Source: Candidatus Methanomethylophilaceae archaeon (GTDB lineage: Archaea; Thermoplasmatota; Thermoplasmata; Methanomassiliicoccales; Methanomethylophilaceae). From it: 5,365 nt of DNA. Below are positions 1 to 5,365 of the stretch, piece by piece. The stretch's first letter is position 1. Each line of letters opens with the position of its first letter. The stretch covers positions 1 to 5,365 of the forward strand of contig JAFZXW010000032.1 of the NCBI GenBank assembly GCA_017616575.1, given 5' to 3'. The notes beneath the pieces are model-generated. The model was not told where the DNA came from. It saw nothing but the letters and a program-made list of their open reading frames with translations, and made no database searches. A program made the position numbers and the translations under genes.

Positions 1-1
1 C

Positions 2-676
2 GGCGGGGAGAAGTTCGGATCGCCGAAGACGGATGTCGGCTATCGTCTGATGGAGAAGTACGGCCCCACCGAGGCCACAGTATCCGTCACGTACTCCGAC
101 GTGCTCGGCAGGGAATATCCCGAATCCGTAGGGTCGCCGGTGTCAAACACCTCCGTTTACATACTGGACCATGAGCATCGCAGGGTCCCCGTCGGGGCCG
201 TTGGCGAGCTCTTCCTGTCGGGGTACCAGCTCTCGTCCGGATATCTGAACAACCCGGAGAGGAACTCCCAGGCGTTCTTCGACAATCCGTTCTCCTCCAA
301 GGAAGGATACGGGAGGATGTACGCCACCGGGGACTTCTTCAGGATGCTTCCCGACGGGACGCTGGGTTACATCGGAAGGAGGGACGGGCAGGTAAAGATA
401 AGGGGGAACCGTGTGGAGCTCACCGAGGTGGAGGCGTGCGTGCGTTCCTTCCCGGGAATCTCCAACGTCACCGTCCAGCCTGTCGTCGTCGGGAACGGGG
501 CGAAGGAGCTTTGCGCATATGTGGTGTCCGATTCCCAGGTGTCCGTTGCGGACGTCCAGTCGTTCGTCTTCGAGAGGAAGCCGGACTACATGGTCCCGGC
601 GTTCGTGGTCCAGCTGGACTCCATACCGTTGAACGTCAACGGCAAGGTGGACAGGCGGGCGCTTCCGAAGCCGGAC
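2..676 (+). other. Adenylation domain A1, C-terminal part (motifs A5-A10)
   Basis: This is the end of an amino-acid adenylation domain (ANL superfamily), whose N-terminal core lies upstream of the window. The window opens at the GGEK turn before A5. A5 is YGPTE at 59-73. A6 is GELFLSGYQ followed by SSGYLNNPERN (about 203-265). A7 is MYATGDFFR (317-343). A8 is GRRDGQVKIRGNRVELTEVE (about 374-433). A9 is KPDYMVP (578-598) and A10 is NGKVDRRALP (638-667), with the catalytic/pocket lysine at 644-646. By GrsA alignment the readable pocket positions are 301 Gly, 322 Lys, 330 Val, 331 Ser and 517 Lys; positions 235-299 are missing, so no substrate is assigned. From about 170 onward this domain is nearly the same as A2, while upstream of that point it is not. 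It feeds T1 directly downstream. Confidence 0.95.
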
Positions 677-3600
677 CTCGCGTCTTTGAGAGCCGCCTAT
701 GCGGCCCCCAGGAACGAGACGGAGCGTATCATATGCGACGCCTTCGCCGAGGCTCTCGGCGTCGAGAAGGTCGGGATAGACGACGACTTCATTCGTCTGG
801 GGGGAGACTCCCTCAAGGCCGTCAAGGTCGTGTCCGTGTGCAGGTCGTCCGGCGTGGAGGCGAAGGCCTCGGACATCCTTTCGAGGCGCACCCCGAGGAA
901 CGTGGCGTCCTCCATGAAAGGGGGCCCTGTCGAATGCATCTACACCTTGGAGACCGGATGCCCGCTCGTCGGAGGCTCATTAGACGTTTATCTGGACATG
1001 GAAAGCGGGAAATCGTCGTCCGTGTACGTCATCGACGTCGCATACCCCATGCCGGAAGGCACGTCCGACGAAGACGCCGTCACGGCCGTGCGCAGGCTTC
1101 TGGAGGTCCATCCTGTCCTCAAATCGCGCATCGTCCTGAAGGATGGGGCGCCCTGGATCTCTGTCGACGCGGAGCCGGAGGTCACAGTCTCCGATGCTCC
1201 CGCGAGGGACATCCGCAGGCCGTTCGTCTTGAATGGGGGTCTGAGCAGGTTCAACGTGGTCTCCGGGAAATGCGTCCAGGCGGCATTCCATCACACCGTG
1301 TCCGACGGCCTCACCGCCGGCATCGTCGGAAGGTCCTTGGATGCCATATTCGCAGGACGTCCGCCGGAGCAGGATCTGGGATTCTTGAAGGACGCGTCCC
1401 TGTACGCCTCCGCCGACTTAGATTCCGCGGAAGGCTTCTTCGAATCCATGCTCACCGATGTTTCCGACGCCTCCGTCCCCGTACCAGACCCGGACGGGCG
1501 CTATGGCGCGGACTCCTTGGATTTGTCTGTCTCCCTCGAGGAGATGTCGGAGGCGGCGAGGAGGATGGGGTCGACGCCTGCGAACCTTCTCGCTGCGGCG
1601 TTCGGCTATATGCTCAGCAGGTTCACCGGTTCCGGGACGTCCGTGTTCTCGCACATCGTGAACGGGAGGGACCTCACGTCCTCCGAGGGTTCCGCAGGAA
1701 TGTTCGTGCGCACGCTCCCAGTGGCCATAGACTGCAGGGACCGCGCCGTGTCGGAGTTCGTCTCCGAGTCGTCGGACGTCATACTCGGCACCGTGGCCAA
1801 CCAGCTCTGCCCGTTCCAGCGTCTGGCCAGGGATTTCGGCCTTGGCTTCGGCATAGTGTTCAACTATCTGACCGGCCGGGAGCAGCACGGGGACGCGTTC
1901 CGTCCCGAGATGAAGGAGGAGGACCTCGTCGGGAACCTGTCCTTCAACCTGATCCGTTCCGAGGGCGGTTATACTCTGTCATACTATCATTCATCAGATT
2001 ACTCTCCGTCGACGGTCTCCAGGATGGCTTATGCCTTCGACCGCATAGTCTCCGGCTTGGCGTCATGCGAGCGCCTCTCCGACATCCGGTACACCTCAGA
2101 TGAGGACGTCTCCTTCCTGGAGGGCATCAACGACACCTCCGCCCCCTTACGCTACGGCGACGTCCTCGAGGTTTTCCGCCGTCAGGCCTCTGTGTCGCCT
2201 GACTCGGTCCTGCTCACGTATCTCGACAGCAGCTACACCTATGCGGAGGTCGACAGGATATCCGATTCCATTGCGTCCGCGTTGTCGTCGCAGGGCGTCC
2301 GCCTTGGAGACAGGGTCGCCGTCATGGTGCCTAGGTCCGAGTGGTACATGCTCTGCGCCTTGGGCGTAATGAAGACGGGGGCGGCCTACGTCCCCGTGGA
2401 CGTGTCGTATCCCGATGAAAGGGCCTCGCTCATGCTTCATGACTCTTCTGTGAAGGCGATTCTGGTGACCGAGGAGACCTCAGGCCGTGCCTCTGCTCTC
2501 GTACAGGCGCTCAAGCCGTCACCGTGCGTCGTCTCCTGCGCCGGCCTCCCCGCTTCGAAGTTCGATCCGGTAGCGGTTTCGCCGCAGGACGCCGCCCTGG
2601 TCCTCTATACCTCCGGTACCACCGGGAGGCCGAAAGGGTCCCTTATAACGCATCTTGCTCTCGAGAATCTGTCGGAATGGACCGCTACGTACAGCAGATT
2701 CGACAAGGACAGCGTCTTCGGCCTGTTCGCGTCCATCGCCTTCGACATGCACACGCTGTCGTTCTATCCTCCACTCATGGTCGGGGGGAGGGTAGACATA
2801 GTGCCCGAGGACGTCCGCCTGGATCTCCGGGCGCTGAACGAGCATTTCAAGTCCCACGGCGTCACCCACACTTTCATTACTACCAACTTGGGCAAAATGT
2901 TCGCTTCCAGCGTCGGCGAATCCACCGTGAGGTTCCTCGCCTATGGAGGCGAGAAGCTGGGTGAATTCTCCGCTCCGGAGTTCATCGGGGCGGTGGAGAC
3001 GTACGGCCCATCGGAGAACCTTGCGATCAGCGCGGCCATCCCTGTAAACGACCGTAGCCACAGCTCCTCTGTCGGGCGCCTCATCAGCAACGTCAAGGGT
3101 TACGTCCTCGACGCGGAGCACCGCAGGGTCCCCGTGGGGGCGGTCGGCGAGCTTTTCCTGTCGGGGTACCAGCTCTCGTCCGGATATCTCAACAATCCCG
3201 AGAGGAACGCTGAGGCGTTCTTTCCCAATCCCTTCTCGTCTGAGAAGGGACATGAGAGGATGTACGCCACCGGGGACTTCTTCAGGGTCCTCCCCGACGG
3301 CACCCTCGGGGTCATCGGCAGGCGGGACGGCCAGGTCAAGGTCCGCGGGAACCGCGTGGAGCTCACCGAGGTGGAGGCTTGCATCCGCTCCTTCCCCGGA
3401 ATCTCCAACGTCACCGTCCAGCCAATCGCGACCGAGAACGGGACTAAGGAGCTCTGCGCCTACGTCGTGTCCGACTCCCAGGTTTCCGCGACGGACGTAC
3501 AGTCGTTCGTCTCCGAGAGGAAGCCGGACTACATGGTCCCGGCGTTCGTCGTCCAGATGGACTCCATACCGGTGAATTTCAACGGCAAGGTGGACAGGCG

Positions 3601-5365
3601 CGCGCTCCCGAAGCCTGACTTGTCCTCCTTGAGGGTGGAGTACTCCGCGCCCAGGAGCGAGCCGGAGCGCATCCTCTGCGATGTCTTCGCGCAGGCCCTC
3701 GGCGTCGAGAGGGTAGGGATCGACGACGATTTCATACGCCTGGGAGGCGACTCCCTCAAGGCCGTCAAGGCCGTTTCGCTCGGAATCGAATCCGGAATCG
3801 GCATCAAGGCCAGAGACATCATCTCGCTTCGCACGGTCCGCGCTTTGTCGCCCAAGGTGTCGTCCGCGGCCGACATGGGATCGTCCGTCGGCGACATAGG
3901 CGCCACGCCTCTGCAGAGCCTGTTCCTGTCATCCGGCACCGAGGCGGAACGCGACTCGTTCGTCCAGAGCATGGACCTCGAATGCCTCGCTCCCATATCC
4001 GTCGGCGTGCTGCAGCGCTCCATCGACATCCTGACCGACAGGCATGACATATTGCGTGCCGTCTACGACGACGATCCGAGGATAAGGGAGCAGGGGGAGA
4101 GCGTCTGCTCCGTCCGGGAGATCGACGCCCCCTCCGAAGACGTCATCCTGTCTGCGACCAAGGAGGCCCTTGGGACCTTGTCGCTGAGAGAGGGCAGGCT
4201 GATGGCCTGTCTCCTCATCCTTTTCAAGGGAAAGAGGTACATCCGTCTGATTATCAACCATATGGCCGTGGACGGGGTCTCCTGGAACATCATTCTTTCC
4301 GACCTTTCGGAGTGCATATCCGCCGTGACGAAAGGGAAGGATCCTGTCTTGCCGCCTAGGACCATGCCGGTAAGGGACTGGATCGCCAGAGGCTACACGC
4401 CGTCTGCTTCGGAGAAGGCGTACTGGGAAAAGGCTTCGCGCCTCGTGTCCCCGTTCGACAGGACCGGCGAGGCCGTGCCGTTCCTGTTCCGGCTGTCCGC
4501 ATTCAGTCTTTCCAATCCCTACGGGCTGGAGGCTTCCGATGTGTTGTTAGCAGCATTCGCCGCCGCTTACAAATCCGTCACGGGGAAGGACCCTGTGCTG
4601 AGGATGGAGGGCCACGGCAGGGACGCCGACGCCGGGAGGACCGTGGGGTGGTTCACCTGCCTTTACCCCCTGGCTTTGCATACGTCCGGCGATCCTCTCA
4701 GGGACGCTTTCGCGGTCAGGTCGGCCAGGCGCTCGGTCCCGAAAGGAGGCAGGGGGTACGGATATCTGCATTCCGGGATGCCGGCCGTCACGTTCAACTA
4801 TCTGAGCTCCGCCTTCTCTTATTCCGACGGCCTTCTCGTCGGCACCCGTCTTCCTATGCCTCCTGTCACCGGGCCGGACATGGGCGAGGCCGCATCGTTC
4901 AACATACTCGAGGCTGAGGGAGGGTTCATCGTATCCGGGTTCCGCGACCCGTCCTTGGACTTGGAGGCGGAGCTGCAGAGGAGCCTCGACTCCGTCCTCG
5001 AGGCGTTGTCGACGGGCTGCCGCGTCCCGCTCTCCGGATCCCAGCTCAACGTCTATCTCGACGAGCTCGCTAACGACAAGGGCACCGCTTATTCCGCGCC
5101 AGGGACGTTCCCGATACCCGAGGGGGCGTCGGACGAGGACGCGGCCGAGGCCATCCGCAAGGTCGTGGACGCCCATCCCGTCTTGTCCATGCGCATAGAG
5201 GACGTCGACGGAGAGCCATGGATGGTCCCGGGCCGTGCGCCCGACATCGAGACCGGGGCTCTGGAGGGATTCATCCGCCCGTTCGACCTCTCCGATTCCC
5301 TCTGCAGGTTCCGCATAGCCCCCGGCTATGTGCTGTGGGACGCCCATCATACCATCATGGACGCC
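2..5365 (+). CDS. Non-ribosomal peptide synthetase, internal fragment (A-T-C-A-T-E-C), partial at both ends
   Basis: One frame stays open from nt 2 to the window end, 1788 codons without a stop, and every stretch of it reads as NRPS. Domains in order, by codon: A1 C-terminal part (1-225), T1 (235-305), C1 (319-703), A2 (714-1206), T2 (1217-1286), E (1297-1672), C2 N-terminal part (1675-1788). The enzyme is expected to be cytosolic. It would activate amino acids as acyl-adenylates, tether them to 4'-phosphopantetheine on the T domains and condense them. The middle module is complete and ends with an epimerisation domain, so a D-residue is expected in the peptide. Neither start nor stop codon is present, so operon context and ribosome binding site cannot be judged. 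Arg is mostly AGG, Ile often ATA, and G or C dominates third positions evenly along the frame, giving no sign of a foreign insert or frameshift. The NRPS call is near certain; product and host are not known. Confidence 0.98.
170..836 (+). repeat. Intragenic direct repeat, copy 1 (A6-A10 plus T core)
   Basis: This segment of module 1 matches 3113-3779 without gaps at a constant offset of 2943 bases. From codon 58 to 279 I count about 34 differences in 222 residues, so roughly 85% protein identity. Exact DNA runs include 212-246 (35 bases), 313-343 (31 bases) and 571-606 (36 bases). In codons 58-88 all 8 base differences are synonymous. The match drops sharply on both sides: the gap-free aligned codons 1-57 are only about 35% identical, and similarity fades just after the carrier serine helix. 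Confidence 0.93.
704..916 (+). other. Peptidyl/aminoacyl carrier domain T1 (PCP)
   Basis: This carrier domain of about 70 residues holds the substrate activated by A1 as a phosphopantetheine thioester. It begins around APRNETERIICDAFAEALG and carries the core motif DDFIRLGGDSLKAVK. The modified serine is codon 270, at 809-811. The Asp in GGDS is the form usually seen in carriers that precede epimerisation domains, whereas carriers before condensation domains more often have GGHS. Here a condensation domain follows, with no E domain between. Its first part, through about nt 836, is nearly identical to T2; the C-terminal helix region after that diverges. Carrier identity is clear from the motif and its position after A10. 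Confidence 0.96.
956..2110 (+). other. Condensation domain C1
   Basis: This domain should catalyse peptide-bond formation between the donor on T1 and the amino acid on T2. A degenerate C1 motif (CPLVGGSLDVYLD) starts near 959. The C2-like segment EVHPVLKSRI follows near 1103-1132. C3 is HHTVSDG at 1289-1309, with the catalytic second His at codon 431 and the structural Asp at 435. C5 appears as AGMFVRTLPV (1694-1723), the C6-like segment as NQLCPFQRLARDFG (about 1799-1840), and the end as GFGIVFNYL near 1847-1870. At about 385 residues it is short against the usual 430-450; the segment after HHxxxDG and the canonical YxDFAVW motif are reduced. With HHxxxDG intact it is probably active. No E domain precedes it, so an L-donor type is the default guess, although sequence alone does not let me separate it from other C subtypes. 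Confidence 0.9.
2141..3619 (+). other. Adenylation domain A2, complete
   Basis: This complete amino-acid adenylation domain of about 490 residues selects the residue that is later epimerised. Motifs run in order: A1-like YTYAEVDRIS (about 2234-2263), A2 MKTGAAYVPVD (2369-2401), A3 P-loop-like YTSGTTGRPKG (2606-2638), A4 around AFDMHTLSF (2738-2764), A5 YGPSE (3002-3016), A6 GELFLSGYQ, A7 MYATGDFFR, A8 GRRDGQVKVRGNRVELTEVE (about 3317-3376), A9 KPDYMVP, and A10 NGKVDR with lysine at 3587-3589. By hand alignment to GrsA the pocket reads Asp235, Met236, Leu239, Phe or Ile278 (alignment uncertain), Ala299, Gly301, Thr322, Ala330, Ile331, Lys517. Asp235 implies an ordinary alpha-amino acid. I do not recognise the rest as a known code. 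The part after about 3113 is near-identical to A1; the core upstream is not. Confidence 0.97.
3113..3779 (+). repeat. Intragenic direct repeat, copy 2 (A6-A10 plus T core)
   Basis: This is the partner of 170-836, covering the A2 C-terminal subdomain and the T2 core. Exact shared runs lie at 3155-3189, 3256-3286 and 3514-3549. The 5' edge falls between A5 and A6, after the residues lining the substrate pocket. The 3' edge falls a few codons after the phosphopantetheine serine (3752-3754). Edges are by eye and may be off by some tens of bases. Confidence 0.93.
3650..3859 (+). other. Peptidyl carrier domain T2 (PCP)
   Basis: This carrier domain follows A2 and starts around APRSEPERILCDVFAQALG. 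The core motif DDFIRLGGDSLKAVK places the phosphopantetheinylated serine at codon 1251, nt 3752-3754. It receives the A2 amino acid, accepts the chain from T1 through C1, and presents the new peptidyl thioester to the E domain that follows. The GGDS form agrees with the known preference of carriers that precede epimerisation domains. Its N-terminal two thirds match T1 almost exactly, with the modified serines exactly 2943 bases apart. The last helix (RDIISLRTVRALSPKV region) is different from T1. Confidence 0.97.
3890..5017 (+). other. Epimerisation domain E
   Basis: This domain converts the alpha carbon of the T2-bound residue from L to D, giving an L/D mixture from which the downstream C domain selects D. 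Motifs are clear and in order. The E1-like motif is TPLQSLFL (near 3905). E2 is NHMAVDGVSW (4256-4285). E3 is DVLLAAFAAAY (near 4538-4570). E4/E5 runs from MEGHGRD (4604-4624) into RTVGWFTCLYPL (4637-4672). E6 is VPKGGRGYGYL (4736-4768) and E7 is FNYL (4793-4804). The second His of E2 (codon 1420) and the Glu of EGHGR (codon 1536), taken as the catalytic pair in this family, are both present. The first His of the usual HHxxxDG is Asn (codon 1419). At about 375 residues it is shorter than the typical 430 or more. EGHGR and RTVGWFT separate E from C domains, so the subtype call is strong. Confidence 0.95.
5024..5365 (+). other. Condensation domain C2, N-terminal part only
   Basis: This is the start of the next module, joined to the E domain by almost no linker. 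It opens with VPLSGSQLNVYLDE, continues through a PEGASDEDA segment and a C2-like DAHPVLSMRI (near 5171-5200), and breaks off within the catalytic motif, where HHTIMDA is visible at 5345-5365. It shares its layout and several blocks with C1 (PEG.SDEDA, HPVL..RI, PW, HHT..D) at moderate identity. Because it follows an E domain it is expected to be a DCL-type condensation domain that accepts a chain ending in a D-residue. That subtype is inferred from order, since the diagnostic remainder is outside the window. Confidence 0.9.

Noticed and set aside
2..169. Possibility that the window start is a separate gene or a start codon (for example ATG at 50-52)
   Set aside because: The frame is open upstream of that ATG and already encodes the GGEK turn of an A domain, so the gene begins outside the window.
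411..632. Two similar small + strand frames (also 3252-3575) that looked like a duplicated small gene
   Set aside because: Their likeness simply reflects the duplicated A C-terminal segment read out of frame.
1970..2020. Slightly AT-richer patch near the end of C1, considered as a promoter or inserted element
   Set aside because: It is in frame, matches the expected end of a C domain (SYYHSSDYS region), and has no promoter or repeat structure I can support.
436..2103. Long + strand open frame of 555 codons in another phase
   Set aside because: It overlaps the A1, T1 and C1 motifs of the main frame. The translation is very Arg-rich, as expected of a shifted GC-rich frame.
956..2110. C1 considered as an epimerisation or dual E/C domain because T1 has GGDS
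   Set aside because: It lacks EGHGR and RTVGWFT blocks and has HHTVSDG with C5-like AGMFVRT, so a condensation role fits better.
2519..3253. Long minus-strand open frame of 244 codons opposite A2
   Set aside because: It is antisense to the conserved A2 to A5 motifs. Strong third-position G/C bias leaves complementary frames open, and the translation is Arg/Gly/Val-rich with no recognisable domain.
4547..5350. Long minus-strand open frame of 267 codons opposite E and C2
   Set aside because: The + strand carries clear EGHGR, RTVGWFT and FNYL motifs here. The antisense product is low-complexity-like and has no family features.

Overview
The whole window is one open reading frame on the + strand (codons starting at position 2, no in-frame stop through 5365, 1788 codons). 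It lies inside a single very large gene for a modular non-ribosomal peptide synthetase (NRPS). Neither the start nor the stop codon is in the window. All residue numbers below are window codon numbers, with codon 1 at nt 2-4.

Domain order is A1 (C-terminal part only, 2-676), T1 (704-916), C1 (about 956-2110), A2 (about 2141-3619), T2 (3650-3859), E (about 3890-5017) and C2 (5024-5365, cut off inside its HHxxxDG motif). In assembly-line terms this is the end of one elongation or loading module, one complete C-A-T-E module, and the start of a further module. The inferred chemistry is as follows. A1 loads amino acid X onto T1 and A2 loads amino acid Y onto T2. C1 joins them on T2, E inverts the alpha carbon of Y, and C2 passes the peptidyl chain ending in D-Y to the next module. 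The identities of X and Y cannot be read with confidence, but the visible pocket positions differ between A1 and A2. At least a tripeptide is implied if X is first and the next module is complete. No thioesterase, reductase, MbtH, transporter or regulator is visible.

The DNA is GC-rich. Arginine is written mostly as AGG, ATA is common for isoleucine, and CGA is essentially absent. AGG/ATA usage in a GC-rich genome points to an archaeon, for example a host-associated methanogen of the Methanomassiliicoccales type, rather than a typical high-GC bacterium. The compact C and E domains resemble the anaerobe/methanogen style of NRPS. This assignment is an inference from composition and remembered family resemblance.

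The most striking structure is an internal repeat. From A6 through the phosphopantetheine site of the T domain (170-836 and 3113-3779, constant offset 2943 bases) the two modules are about 85% identical in protein, with exact DNA runs of 31-36 bases. The segment just upstream, which carries the specificity pocket and stays in gap-free register, is only about 35% identical. This sharp step looks like gene conversion or subdomain exchange that homogenised the A C-terminal subdomain and carrier while leaving the substrate pockets different.

There is no intergenic stretch over the whole 5.4 kb. I see no tRNA, rRNA, CRISPR array, insertion sequence, promoter or terminator that I can support.
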